A stretch of DNA of 64,000 bases from Pseudonocardia sp. MH-G8 (GTDB lineage Bacteria; Actinomycetota; Actinomycetes; Mycobacteriales; Pseudonocardiaceae): the NCBI RefSeq assembly GCF_002262885.1, contig NZ_NKYF01000021.1, forward strand, positions 62,001 through 126,000. The letters are read 5' to 3'. Below, piece by piece: positions 9,029-17,745 of this stretch (positions are counted from its first letter, which is position 1; every line of letters starts with the position of its first letter). The position numbers and the translations under genes are program-made. A model generated the notes under the pieces. It searched no databases. It had not been told where the DNA came from and saw only the letters and a program-made list of their open reading frames with translations.

Positions 9029-10342
9029 TCACTGTCCGATGTGGACGTGGCCCCGGCGCCGTGCCGCGTCGTACAGCACCACGCTCACGATGCAGAGGGC
9101 CGCCCCGTACACGGGGAACACCCAGAACGCGCCCTGCTGCTGGAGCCACACGAGCACGTAGGACGCGGTGCCGCCGAAGACGGTCATCGCGAGCCCGTAC
9201 CCGATCGCGACGCCCGTGGTGCGGCAGCTGTCGGGCATCAGGGTGGAGATGATGTAGTTGAACAGCACCTGGTTCAACGACACCAGGATCCCGCCGACCA
9301 GCACCACCACGGCAAAGGTCCAAATGCCGGGCTGCTGGTAGAGCAGCACCATGAACAGCGTCGGGACCAGGCCGAGCCGGAACAGCGTGAAGATCTTCGA
9401 GTTCGTGTAGCGGTCGCACAGGCTGCCCGCGAGCGGCCCGACCGCCACCATGACGCAGCCAAGGCCCGTCATCACCGCGAACACCTGGGTGGGGTCCTCG
9501 CCGAAGACGGAGCGGGCCATGTTGGGCATCCCGACGGTCCACGCGTAGTTGGCCACCTGCGTGCCCGCCACCACGAAGACGACGGCGAGCAGGCCAAGGC
9601 GGTGGCGCCACAGCTCGCTCCAGACATCGGCGGAGCTCCTCGGTGCAGCTTCGGCCTTGGCGTTCGCGCCGGTCTCCGGGAGGGACCGGCGGAGGTAGAA
9701 GATCACCAGCCCGGCGAGCCCGCCGATGATGAACGGGACGCGCCAGCCCCAGTCCGCCATCGCCTCGCCGCCGAGGACCGCGCTGACCAGGAAGCAGACG
9801 AGCGCGGCCAGCAAAATCCCTGCCTGCAGGATGGATCCGGAGACGGTGGTGGCGAACCTCCCGCGGTTGCGCGGGCCGGCCAGCTCCAGTGCGGCCGCGT
9901 TCCCCACGGCCTGCTCGATGCCGGTGGACAGGCCCTGGATGAGCCGGGCCGCCACCAGCGCCACTCCGGCCCACACGCCGATCTGGTCGTACGTGGGCAG
10001 CAGGCCCATCATCAGCGTGCTCGCCGCCATCGCAGTGATCGACGCCAGGAGCACCTTCTTGTGCCCGATGCGGTCCGCCAGCGGACCGAAGAAGACCGCC
10101 GCGAGCGGGCGGGCGACGAACCCGACTGCAAACACCGCCAGCGCGGACAGGGTCGAGGCGACCGGGTCGTCACCGGGGAAGAAATGGGGTGCCAGCAGCG
10201 CCGCGACGAGCCCATAGACGCTGAAGTCGAACCACTCGACCGCCATCCCGCCGCCGAGCGCGACGACGTACCGCTTGTTGATCTTCTGGTCCGCGTCCGG
10301 CTCCGTGCCGTCCCCGGACCGGGTGCCCGCCGCGGGCTTCAC
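9029..10342 (-). CDS. MFS transporter, metabolite:H+ symporter type
   Basis: 437-residue major facilitator with about 12 transmembrane segments and a 30-residue hydrophilic N-terminus. The segment VEWFDFSVYGLVAALLAPHFFP and the loop PLADRIGHKKVLLAS are typical of the MHS (KgtP/ProP/ShiA) subfamily, which imports dicarboxylates, shikimate, aromatic acids or betaines with protons. I take GTG 10342, which overlaps the SDR stop (GTGA), over an upstream in-frame extension that would run through the SDR gene. It is probably the uptake system for the compound degraded by this operon. Confidence 0.87.
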   Translation of the reverse strand: MKPAAGTRSGDGTEPDADQKINKRYVVALGGGMAVEWFDFSVYGLVAALLAPHFFPGDDPVASTLSALAVFAVGFVARPLAAVFFGPLADRIGHKKVLLASITAMAASTLMMGLLPTYDQIGVWAGVALVAARLIQGLSTGIEQAVGNAAALELAGPRNRGRFATTVSGSILQAGILLAALVCFLVSAVLGGEAMADWGWRVPFIIGGLAGLVIFYLRRSLPETGANAKAEAAPRSSADVWSELWRHRLGLLAVVFVVAGTQVANYAWTVGMPNMARSVFGEDPTQVFAVMTGLGCVMVAVGPLAGSLCDRYTNSKIFTLFRLGLVPTLFMVLLYQQPGIWTFAVVVLVGGILVSLNQVLFNYIISTLMPDSCRTTGVAIGYGLAMTVFGGTASYVLVWLQQQGAFWVFPVYGAALCIVSVVLYDAARRRGHVHIGQ

Positions 10343-11106
10343 AGCGTCTGTCCGCCGTCGACGGTCCAGTTCTGGCCGGTGACGAACCGGGTGCGGTCCG
10401 ACGCGAGCATGACCGCCACGTCGGCGATGTCCTCCGGCTGCGCCAGCCTGCCGAGCGGGATGCCGGTCCGGAACGTGCTCGGGTCGCCGTTGATCTGGCG
10501 CTCCGGGCCCACGCCCAGCTCGGCCCACTGCCGCCGCTGCATCTCGGTCTCACAGGAGCCGGGGTTGACGGTGTTGACCCTGATCTGCCGTCCCGCCAGC
10601 TCGAGCGCGAGGCACTCGGCCATCATCTCCGAGGCGGCCTTCGAGGCGCAGTAGGCGCCGAGGTCCATGCGCGGCGCGTGGGCACAGTTGGACGTCACCA
10701 CGGCGATCGAGCCGCCGGCGTCGGCGGCCACCATCCGGCGCGCCGCCGCGGTGCAGCACAGGTAAGCGGCCCGCGCGTTCACCGCGAACTGCCGGTCCCA
10801 CACCTCCACGCCGTCGGTGAGCAGGCTCCCCGTGCTGCAGACCCCCGCGTTGTTGACGAAGGCATCGAGCCCGCCGAGCGCCGACACGGCGTCCTCGACC
10901 GCGCTCTCGACGGCGGCCGGGTCGGTGAGGTCGGCCGAGAACCCGTACCCGCCGATCCGCTCCGCCGTGCTGCGCGCGGAGTCGCCGTCGATGTCGAGCA
11001 CGGCGACTGTCGCGCCCTCCCGGGCGAACGCGGTGGCGATCGCTGCGCCGATCCCCCGGCCGGCGCCGGTGACGATCGCGGTCTTCCCCTTGAGCAACGA
11101 GCTCAC
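10339..11106 (-). CDS. Short-chain dehydrogenase/reductase (SDR)
   Basis: 255-residue classical SDR. The Rossmann motif TGAGRGIG, the NNAG segment and the active-site Ser/Tyr/Lys (TSNCAH, YCASK) are visible, and the end DGGQTL is typical. It should oxidise an alcohol or dihydrodiol, or reduce the matching ketone, with NAD(P). The start is decided by the ribosome site: AAGGAG (11118-11113) directly abuts an ATG at 11112 but lies six bases before the in-frame GTG at 11106, so GTG is preferred. It overlaps the MFS gene and is transcribed after the OYE-type reductase. Confidence 0.87.
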   Translation of the reverse strand: MSSLLKGKTAIVTGAGRGIGAAIATAFAREGATVAVLDIDGDSARSTAERIGGYGFSADLTDPAAVESAVEDAVSALGGLDAFVNNAGVCSTGSLLTDGVEVWDRQFAVNARAAYLCCTAAARRMVAADAGGSIAVVTSNCAHAPRMDLGAYCASKAASEMMAECLALELAGRQIRVNTVNPGSCETEMQRRQWAELGVGPERQINGDPSTFRTGIPLGRLAQPEDIADVAVMLASDRTRFVTGQNWTVDGGQTL

Positions 11107-11171
11107 GTGCATCTCCTTTGATAATTTTCTCACGCGCTTGATCGAGTGCGGCCGCACTCGGCCGCGCGGAG

Positions 11172-12914
11172 CTAGCGGCGGAACTCGACCTTGGTGTCCA
11201 GTGCGGCGGCGAAGGCGCTGCCGATGGCCTCGCGCGCCTTGCCCGGCGCGGCGGCGTCCCCGATCACGATCACCTCGCGCCGGTCGTCGGTCGCCAGTCC
11301 CAGTTCGCGCCGCACGGATGCTCCCGTTGCGGCGCGGGCGCGGTAGTAGAACAGGTCGCGCAGCCTCGGGTCGGCGAAGACCTTCCGGCCGGTCGCGGAC
11401 TTGAGACGGCCGGAGCGCAGGACCGCCCGCACCACCGGCCCGGTGCGCCCGCGGTAGCGCGCGCCCGTCGCCAGCACGACGGTGTCGGCGTCGGCCAGCA
11501 GGGGTGAGTCGCGGGTGAGCCGGGTGCCGAACCGGAAGTCGACGCCCAGCCGGCGGCACTCGCTCTCCAGCTCGCCGATGTAGGCGTCGAAGGTGCCGTC
11601 CGCGGCCTCGACGTCGTTGAAGAGCGGCGCCTTCCCGGTCCAGCGGAACGCGCCGCCGGCCCGGCCCTCGCTCTCGACGACCGTGACCTCGTTCTGCCCC
11701 GCGACCAGTGCCGCGTACGACAGGCCGGCCGGGCCGGCGCCGATCACGAGGATCCGCCTGCCGCGCGGGCCGGACTCCTCCCGGAAGTCGTTCTCGTGCC
11801 CGGTCAGCGGGTTCACCACGCAGCTGAGCACGTTGCCGCCGCGCATGTTGTTGACGCAGTGGTTGCACGCCAGGCAGCGACGCACCGGGCGACCGGCCCG
11901 GACCTTGGCCGGCCAGCTCGCGTCGGCGATCAGCGGGCGGCCGATCGCGACCAGGTCGAGCTTCTCCTCGGCCAGTGCAGCGGTCGCCACCGCGGGGTTC
12001 CCGAGCCGTCCCACGCCGATGACCGGGACGTGCACCTCCTTCTTCACCGCGGCGGCGAAGTCGAGGAACGCCCCGTCCGGATACGCCATCGGCGGGATCA
12101 TCCGTTCCGCGCCCGGCACCGAGCGGTAGTGGCCTGCGGTGACGCTGATGGCGTCGGCACTAGCCTCCGCCGCCCAGATCGCGACCTGCAGGCCCTCGGC
12201 GAAGGGCAGGCCCTCGGGGAAGAGGTCGTCCACGGTGATGCGGAAGATCACCGGGAGGTCCGGCACCGCAGCCTTGACAGCGGTCAGGATGCGCAGGCCG
12301 AACCGGGCCCGGTTCTCCAGCGAGCCCCCGTAGGCGTCGGTGCGGTCGTTCTCCGCCGGACACAGGAACTGGGAGATGAGGTAGCCGTGGGAGGCGTGCA
12401 GCTCGACGACGTCGAACCCGGCGGCGCGGGCGCGCTGCGCCGCCTCGACGAAGGCGCGGACGGCTTCGTCGATGCGGTTCTCCGTCATCGCTTCCGGGCG
12501 CGCGATCTCGTGCTCGATCTCGAAGACCGGGACGGGCATCGAGGACGCGGACACGGGCTGGGTCCCCGACACCGCCCGACGGGCCCGGCTGCCGCCGTGA
12601 CCGAGCTGGATCGACGCGCGCGCCCCCTCCGCGTGAATCGCCTCGACGATGCGAGTCAGGCCGGGAAGGAACTTGTCGTCGTAGATGCCGAGCTCGTGGA
12701 ACCTGTGCCGGCCGGCGACCTCCGGCGCCGCCATCTCGACCGTGACCAGGCCGACGCCACCGCGGGCCCTCGCCCGGTAGTAGCCGACGGTCTCGTCGGT
12801 CGCGAACCCCTCTCGCGTGGCGTACCGGGTGGTCATCGAGGGCAGCACGATCCGGTTCGGGATCTCCACGGTCCCGATCCGGATCGGGCGGAACATCAGG
12901 TCAGCGGGTTGCAT
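11172..12914 (-). CDS. Old Yellow Enzyme-type flavin/Fe-S oxidoreductase (2,4-dienoyl-CoA reductase-like)
   Basis: 580-residue two-part enzyme. Residues 1 to about 340 form an OYE TIM barrel (FRPIRIGTVEIPNRIVLPSM, HASHGYLISQFLCP, YGGSLENRARF). Cys347, Cys350, Cys353 and Cys365 form the [4Fe-4S] site. From about residue 387 an FAD/NAD(P)-binding domain begins (RRILVIGAGPAGLSYAALVA). This matches the FadH/trimethylamine dehydrogenase/BaiCD group, which reduces conjugated enoyl compounds or removes alkylamines. ATG 12914 overlaps the end of the DHDPS-like gene by 14 bases; an internal ATG at 12896 is possible. The C-terminal domain is somewhat short. Confidence 0.88.
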   Translation of the reverse strand: MQPADLMFRPIRIGTVEIPNRIVLPSMTTRYATREGFATDETVGYYRARARGGVGLVTVEMAAPEVAGRHRFHELGIYDDKFLPGLTRIVEAIHAEGARASIQLGHGGSRARRAVSGTQPVSASSMPVPVFEIEHEIARPEAMTENRIDEAVRAFVEAAQRARAAGFDVVELHASHGYLISQFLCPAENDRTDAYGGSLENRARFGLRILTAVKAAVPDLPVIFRITVDDLFPEGLPFAEGLQVAIWAAEASADAISVTAGHYRSVPGAERMIPPMAYPDGAFLDFAAAVKKEVHVPVIGVGRLGNPAVATAALAEEKLDLVAIGRPLIADASWPAKVRAGRPVRRCLACNHCVNNMRGGNVLSCVVNPLTGHENDFREESGPRGRRILVIGAGPAGLSYAALVAGQNEVTVVESEGRAGGAFRWTGKAPLFNDVEAADGTFDAYIGELESECRRLGVDFRFGTRLTRDSPLLADADTVVLATGARYRGRTGPVVRAVLRSGRLKSATGRKVFADPRLRDLFYYRARAATGASVRRELGLATDDRREVIVIGDAAAPGKAREAIGSAFAAALDTKVEFRR

Positions 12915-13845
12915 CGCCGAGCCCCGACTGGTCGAACGCCTTCGCGAGCTGCACGCGCTCCTCGGCGCCGAGCGGCCGCAGCGGAGGCCGCACGAACGCC
13001 TCGTCGATGCGCCCGAGGTGCTCGAGGGCGAACTTCATGCGGTTGTGCCCGTCCAGGAACGGGTCGCGGTAGCAGGCCTCCGCGAGCGGCCAGATGCGGT
13101 CCCAGACCGCGCGGGCTCCGTCGAGGTCGTTCGCCTCGACGGCGTTCCACAGCTGCACGTGCAGGTCCGCCACCACGCTGCCGTGCCCGGAGAGGATGCC
13201 GTCCGCGCCGACGCAGAGCGATGCGAACAGCGACCGGCTGAAGCTCGACAGCACGGTGATCTCCTTGCCGAGCGCCTTGAGCGCCCGCCAGGTGCGTTCG
13301 TAGACGACGATGTCGTTCGACCATTCCTTGATCGCGACGACGTTGTCGATCGTGGTGCAGAGTTCGAGGATCCCGTCGAGCTGGATGCGCAGCGGGGACG
13401 TCGTCGGGTAGATGAAGGCGATCATGGGCAGCCGGGTGGCGGCCGCGATCTCGGCGTAGTGCCCCGTCGCCATCTCGGTGCGCAGGTGGCCGCCGTCGCT
13501 GAACACGTTGGACGGGAAGACGAGCAGGCCGTCGGCCCCGTCCTCCTCGTGCCGGGCAGCGATCCGTGCGGCCTCCGCGGTGCCGTCCTGGTAGACGCCC
13601 GCGATCACCGGCACCTTCCCGTCCACCTCCTCGAGCACGATGGCGAGGACGCGGCGCTGCTCGTCGGCGGTCAGGGTCGCGACCTCGGAGGCGTGTGCGG
13701 TGGTCGTGATCCCGCCGAGGCCGTCGGTCTCCACCAGCCACCGCAGGTGCTTGCGGAGATTGGCCTCGTCGATCTGCAGGTCCGCGGTGAAGGGCAGCAG
13801 ATGCGCCGGGATGACCCCGCGGAAGCGGGTGAGCTCGTCTGGCAT
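12901..13845 (-). CDS. Dihydrodipicolinate synthase-family lyase/aldolase
   Basis: 314-residue DapA-fold TIM barrel. The Schiff-base Lys is Lys173 (VAIKEWS) and the partner Tyr is Tyr146 in FIYPTT. The pyruvate-binding motif is changed to ITTTAHASE (residues 46-54) in place of the DapA GTTGE. That argues against lysine biosynthesis and for a catabolic keto-acid aldolase or dehydratase. It is the first gene of the minus-strand operon, divergent from the LysR regulator 78 bases away. A probable role is cleavage of, or dehydration of, an intermediate made by the SDR and OYE-type enzymes. Confidence 0.87.
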   Translation of the reverse strand: MPDELTRFRGVIPAHLLPFTADLQIDEANLRKHLRWLVETDGLGGITTTAHASEVATLTADEQRRVLAIVLEEVDGKVPVIAGVYQDGTAEAARIAARHEEDGADGLLVFPSNVFSDGGHLRTEMATGHYAEIAAATRLPMIAFIYPTTSPLRIQLDGILELCTTIDNVVAIKEWSNDIVVYERTWRALKALGKEITVLSSFSRSLFASLCVGADGILSGHGSVVADLHVQLWNAVEANDLDGARAVWDRIWPLAEACYRDPFLDGHNRMKFALEHLGRIDEAFVRPPLRPLGAEERVQLAKAFDQSGLGDATR

Positions 13846-13923
13846 GGCGGGAGGTTACGAACGTGCTCGTCACCCCTGCCAATGCCGTTCGAGGAGGCCT
13901 CATACGTGCTATGCATAACGGCG
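13846..13923. promoter_or_regulatory. Divergent LysR control region
   Basis: This 78-base gap separates the divergent DHDPS-like and LysR genes, the usual place for a LysR regulator to act. It holds the short inverted repeat CATA-N5-TATG at 13901-13913 followed by ATGCAT, in an otherwise GC-rich stretch. I propose it as the LysR operator from position and symmetry only. Confidence 0.35.
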
Positions 13924-14832
13924 ATGACTGAACAGCGTGGTTCGCACGGCATCGAGCTCCGGCTCCTGCGGGCGTTCATCGTGGTGGCCGAGGAGCGGAG
14001 CTTCACCAGGGCGGCGCAGCGGCTGCTCCTGACCCAGCCCACGCTCAGCCGGGCCGTCGTGGCGCTCGAGCAGGCGCTGGGCACCCGGCTACTCACCCGT
14101 GACCGGCACTCGGTGGCGCTGACCGCGGCCGGTGCCCGGTTCCTGGTGCACGCCCACCGCGTGCTCGCCGTCCTCGACGAGGCCGTCGACTCGGCTCGCC
14201 GGGCCACCTCCGTTCTGCGCGTCGGCTTCACGTCGGGGGCCACCGCGGAGATCACCAGCCCGGTCGTGCGCGCGTTCGAGGCCGAGCACGCCGAGGTCAC
14301 GGTCGATCTGCGGCGCTACGACGACGCCGGCGCGAGCCTGGCCGAGGGCAAGTGCCACGTCGCGTTCATGGTGGGCGGGGCCCGGGACCCGTCGTGGGCC
14401 ACGCTGCTGCTCTGCGAGGAGCCCCGGATCGCCGCGCTACCGGTCCAACACCCGCTCACCAGCAGGGACGTGCTCACCCTGGACGACCTGCGGGAGCATC
14501 CCGTCGTGGTCAACGTGCTCGCCGGGACCACGCACCCCGACCTGTGGCGGCCGGGTTTGCGGCCCAGGCGGTTCGTCCGCGTGCAGAACATCGAGGAGTG
14601 GCTCGAGGCCATCGCGACCGGGCGCGGGTTCGGCCTCACCCCGGCCGCCACCGGCCGCGTCTACCGCCATCCGCAGATCGCCTACCGGACCGTCTCCGAC
14701 GCGCCGCCGGTCCCGATCTCGCTGGCGTGGAAGACCGTCGGCGGTCACCCGCTGATCGCGGACTTCGTCGCGGTGGCGGCCCGGTCGGTGCAGGACCACC
14801 CGCCGGCGGCGATGGCCGAGGTCGGCCCCTGA
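13924..14832 (+). CDS. LysR-family transcriptional regulator
   Basis: 302-residue LysR regulator. The winged helix-turn-helix is in residues 10-70 (LRAFIVVAEERSFTRAAQRLLLTQPTLSRAVVALEQALG). A periplasmic-binding-like effector domain begins near residue 95 (VLRVGFTSGATAEITSPVVRAFEAEH). I start at ATG 13924 because homology begins there; the long open frame upstream is antisense to the DHDPS-like gene. It is divergent from the DHDPS-OYE-SDR-MFS-isomerase operon, which it probably activates when its substrate or an intermediate binds. Its 3' end lies 16 bases from the convergent SDR gene, with no room for a separate terminator. Confidence 0.9.
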   Translation: MTEQRGSHGIELRLLRAFIVVAEERSFTRAAQRLLLTQPTLSRAVVALEQALGTRLLTRDRHSVALTAAGARFLVHAHRVLAVLDEAVDSARRATSVLRVGFTSGATAEITSPVVRAFEAEHAEVTVDLRRYDDAGASLAEGKCHVAFMVGGARDPSWATLLLCEEPRIAALPVQHPLTSRDVLTLDDLREHPVVVNVLAGTTHPDLWRPGLRPRRFVRVQNIEEWLEAIATGRGFGLTPAATGRVYRHPQIAYRTVSDAPPVPISLAWKTVGGHPLIADFVAVAARSVQDHPPAAMAEVGP

Positions 14833-14848
14833 CCTGGCCCGGTCCTCG

Positions 14849-15664
14849 CTACTTCTTGCTCTCACCCGCGTCGACGAGCAGCTCGAGGCCGGTCACGAAG
14901 CGGGCCTCGTCGGACAGCAGCCAGAGCGCGGCCGCGGTCGAGTCCTTCATCTCGATGTTGTGCGGGATCAGCTGGGAGTCGCGGAACTGCTGGAGCAGCT
15001 GCTCCTTGGCCACCCCGCCGAGCTGCACCATCGCGTCGGTCATCGTGGTGTCGATGGCCGCGGGGTGCAGGCTGTTGCAGCGGATGCCCTCGGGACCCAG
15101 CTCCTTGGCCAATGCGCCGGCGAGTGCCCGCACGCCGGCCTTGGCGGCCGTGTAGTGGCTCAGCCAGCCGTAGAACTTGACCGACGCGATCGACCCGACG
15201 AGGACGAGCGCGGAACCGGCGCCACGACGGCGGAGGTGGGGCACAGTGGCCTTGCAGGTGTAGAAGACGCCGCTGAGGTTGATGTCGATCATCGTCTGCC
15301 AGTTCTCGACCGGCAGGTCCCACACCGGCAGGAAGCCGTCGCTGATGCCGGCGTTGGCGATCACGTGGTCGATGCCGCCGAGGGTGGCGGCGGTCTCGTC
15401 GGCGGCCGCCTGCAGCCCGGCGTGGTCGCGGACGTCGACCTCGAACGCGAGGGCGCGCCGGCCCATCGCCTCGACCTCCTTGCGCGTGGCCTCGAGGTCG
15501 GCCGCGCTCGAGACGGGGTAGGCGGGGTTGTCGACGGTGCCCGCCGACCCGATGTCGACCAGGGCGAGGTCGGCGCCCTCCTCGGCCAGCCGCAGCGCGT
15601 GGCTGCGGCCCTGCCCGCGGGCCGCGCCCGTCACGAACACGACCTTGCCGTCGAACCGTCCCAT
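14849..15664 (-). CDS. SDR family oxidoreductase, mycofactocin-coupled type
   Basis: 271-residue short-chain dehydrogenase. The N-terminus GRFDGKVVFVTGAARGQGRSHALRLAEEGADLALVDI matches the mycofactocin-coupled SDR group, whose enzymes hold NAD tightly and recycle it with the RiPP cofactor mycofactocin. A spacer (residues about 45-60) before the second half of the fold also fits. The catalytic set includes VGSIAS and Tyr/Lys in YTAAK. GGAAGGAG at 15678-15671 abuts ATG 15670 but sits six bases before ATG 15664, which I take as the start. It is the last gene of the Rbs-type operon and probably oxidises a sugar alcohol or alcohol moiety. Confidence 0.82.
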   Translation of the reverse strand: MGRFDGKVVFVTGAARGQGRSHALRLAEEGADLALVDIGSAGTVDNPAYPVSSAADLEATRKEVEAMGRRALAFEVDVRDHAGLQAAADETAATLGGIDHVIANAGISDGFLPVWDLPVENWQTMIDINLSGVFYTCKATVPHLRRRGAGSALVLVGSIASVKFYGWLSHYTAAKAGVRALAGALAKELGPEGIRCNSLHPAAIDTTMTDAMVQLGGVAKEQLLQQFRDSQLIPHNIEMKDSTAAALWLLSDEARFVTGLELLVDAGESKK

Positions 15665-15686
15665 GCTCATCTCCTTCCGGGTGGTG

Positions 15687-16709
15687 TCATCCATATGTGG
15701 TGCCCAGGTACTGGTGGACGTCGGCCCGGGTGACCAGCGGGTAGTCCAGCGGGATCCGTTCGGGCAGCGGCTCGCCGGAACAGGCCTTGGCCGCGGCGAC
15801 CACCCCCGCGGAGACGGCGACCGGGTAGACCACGGTGGCCTCGTAGCTGCCGTCGGCGACCCGTTCGATCCCCTGTTGCTGGCCGTCGATCCCCGAGATC
15901 CGGACGGTGCCCTCGCGGTGCGCGGCCTCGATCGCCTGGATCGCGCCGAGGGACATGATGTCGGCGTGCGAGATGATCCAGTCCAGCTCGCCGTTCGCGT
16001 ACTTGGAGAGCAGGTTGCGGGTGGCCTGGTAGCCCTGGGTGATGTCGTAGTTGCCGTTGACGTCGTCGACGATCTCGATTCCCGGGTACCGAGCCAGGGT
16101 GCGGGTGATCCCGGTGGTCCGGTCGATCGTCGGCGACGCGCCGGGGGTCCCGCTCAGGATCGCCACCCGGCCGCGGCCGCCGAGCTGCTCGGCGGCGTGC
16201 TCGGCGACCCGGTCGCCCAGCTCGACGTCCGGGGCCTTGATCGTGGAGAGGACCGGGGCGTTCACCGCGCGGTCGACGGCGATCACCTCGGCGCCGCGCT
16301 CCGTGGCCCGCCGCGCCGCCGGGGCGAGGGCGTCCGCGACGACGGCGTCGAGGACCACGACATCGGCGCCGGCGTTCACCACGGTGTCGAGCTGCGAGGT
16401 CTGGGTGGTGACGCTGCCCTCGGCGTTCAGCACGGAGAACTGCATCCCCGGGTACGCGGTCGCCACGCGCTGCGCCGCGAGCGCCTGCGCCGCCCCGTAC
16501 GGGAACGACGTGGCCGGGTTGAGGAACGCCACCTGGCAGCTCACCTGCTCCGGTGGGGTCTCCGACGCCAGCGCGGTGCGGCACTGCTCCCCGCAGAACA
16601 TGCCCAGCGGGTCGGCGGCCGACACCCCGACCTGCGGTTCCCGCGCCGCGCATGCGCTGGTCAGCGACGCCGCGGCGAGCAGACCGACCAGTGCGCGCCG
16701 CGCCCTCAC
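15687..16709 (-). CDS. Sugar ABC transporter substrate-binding lipoprotein (RbsB-like)
   Basis: 340-residue periplasmic-binding-protein-4 family lipoprotein; the signal peptide ends in SLTSAC (Cys20). The mature protein shows the RbsB-type pattern (TQTSQLDTVVNAGADVVVLDAV, GGRGRVAILSGTPGASPT, ISHADIMSLGAIQAIEAA). An unusual N-terminal stretch before the fold holds three further cysteines (Cys39, Cys43, Cys58), not expected in ribose-binding proteins. The GTG start overlaps the permease stop. It should capture the pentose-like ligand for the importer encoded by the two preceding genes. Confidence 0.85.
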   Translation of the reverse strand: MRARRALVGLLAAASLTSACAAREPQVGVSAADPLGMFCGEQCRTALASETPPEQVSCQVAFLNPATSFPYGAAQALAAQRVATAYPGMQFSVLNAEGSVTTQTSQLDTVVNAGADVVVLDAVVADALAPAARRATERGAEVIAVDRAVNAPVLSTIKAPDVELGDRVAEHAAEQLGGRGRVAILSGTPGASPTIDRTTGITRTLARYPGIEIVDDVNGNYDITQGYQATRNLLSKYANGELDWIISHADIMSLGAIQAIEAAHREGTVRISGIDGQQQGIERVADGSYEATVVYPVAVSAGVVAAAKACSGEPLPERIPLDYPLVTRADVHQYLGTTYG

Positions 16710-17743
16710 CGCGGCGCCCCGGCCGTCGAACGGCGCAGCAGCCTGCGGACCGCGGTCCGGATCTCGCCGGAGGCGACCAGGACCGCCGCGATGATCACGA
16801 CGCCCTGCACGATCTGGGCCTGGTAGGGCGAGATCCCGAGCAGGACGAGCACGTTGGCGATCACCGCCAGCACGAAGGCACCGACGACGGCGCCCAGCAG
16901 GTGGCCGCGCCCGCCGAACAGGCTGATCCCGCCGATCACCACGGCGGCGATCGCCTGCAGGTTCGTCAGACCGCCCGCGGTCGGCTCACCGGACTGCACG
17001 AGCGATGCGGTCATCATCCCGGCGAGCCCGGCGCACGACCCGGCGATGACGTAGACGGCCAGTAGGACGCGGTTGACCCGGATTCCGGACAGTCGCGCGG
17101 CTTCCCGGCTGCCGCCCACGGCGTAGATGTAGCGGCCGAAGGGCAGGTAGGTGAGCGTGAGCCAGCCGAGCAGAGCGGTGGCGGCGAACACGATGAACTG
17201 CCCGGGGACGGCCCCGATCCCGCCGCTGCCGAAGAAGTCGACCAGGGCGTCCTCGCGGGTGAACACCACCCCGGAACCGCCGGAGACCGTGAGGGCCAGG
17301 CCGCCGCCGATCGCCAGCGTCGCCAGCGTCATCACGAACGGCTGGATGCCGAGCACCGTGACGCCGACGCCGTTGACCAGTCCGAAGAGCCCGCCGACCA
17401 GTACGGCCAGCAGCAGCGCGAGCGGCGGCGGGACGTCGCCGAGCACGGCGAGGCCGAACACGACGCCGGACGTGGCGAGGATCGAGCCGACCGACAGGTC
17501 GATGCCGCCGGTGAGCACGACGAACACCATCCCGACGCTGACGACGCCGATGATGGAGACCTGCTGCAGGACGTTGAGCAGGTTCCCGACGCTGAGGAAG
17601 TCGGGCACCAGCAGGCCGAGCAGCACCACGAGCAGGACCAGCAGGCCGATGCGCGGGGCCATCCGGGTGAGCGACCCGGAGCGGGGCCGGCGGCCGGGGC
17701 CCGGCGCGGCGCCGTCCTCATCGATCAGCGCAGCCGTACTCAT
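16706..17743 (-). CDS. Sugar ABC transporter permease (RbsC-like)
   Basis: 345-residue membrane subunit with about ten hydrophobic segments. It contains the BPD_transp_2 motifs VLTGGIDLSVGSILA and GGSREAARLSGIRV and ends with a short basic tail. It forms the channel for the RbsA-like ATPase encoded just upstream and the binding protein just downstream. ATG 17743 is preceded by GGAGG with a 10-base spacer and lies three bases beyond the ATPase stop. The long in-frame extension upstream lies inside the ATPase gene and is not used. Confidence 0.9.
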   Translation of the reverse strand: MSTAALIDEDGAAPGPGRRPRSGSLTRMAPRIGLLVLLVVLLGLLVPDFLSVGNLLNVLQQVSIIGVVSVGMVFVVLTGGIDLSVGSILATSGVVFGLAVLGDVPPPLALLLAVLVGGLFGLVNGVGVTVLGIQPFVMTLATLAIGGGLALTVSGGSGVVFTREDALVDFFGSGGIGAVPGQFIVFAATALLGWLTLTYLPFGRYIYAVGGSREAARLSGIRVNRVLLAVYVIAGSCAGLAGMMTASLVQSGEPTAGGLTNLQAIAAVVIGGISLFGGRGHLLGAVVGAFVLAVIANVLVLLGISPYQAQIVQGVVIIAAVLVASGEIRTAVRRLLRRSTAGAPR

Positions 17744-17745
17744 GA

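Noticed and set aside
12896..13903. 335-codon frame over the DHDPS-like gene
   Set aside because: It shares the region with the DHDPS-like frame, which has the Schiff-base Lys and full family pattern. The other frame has only Arg-rich noise.
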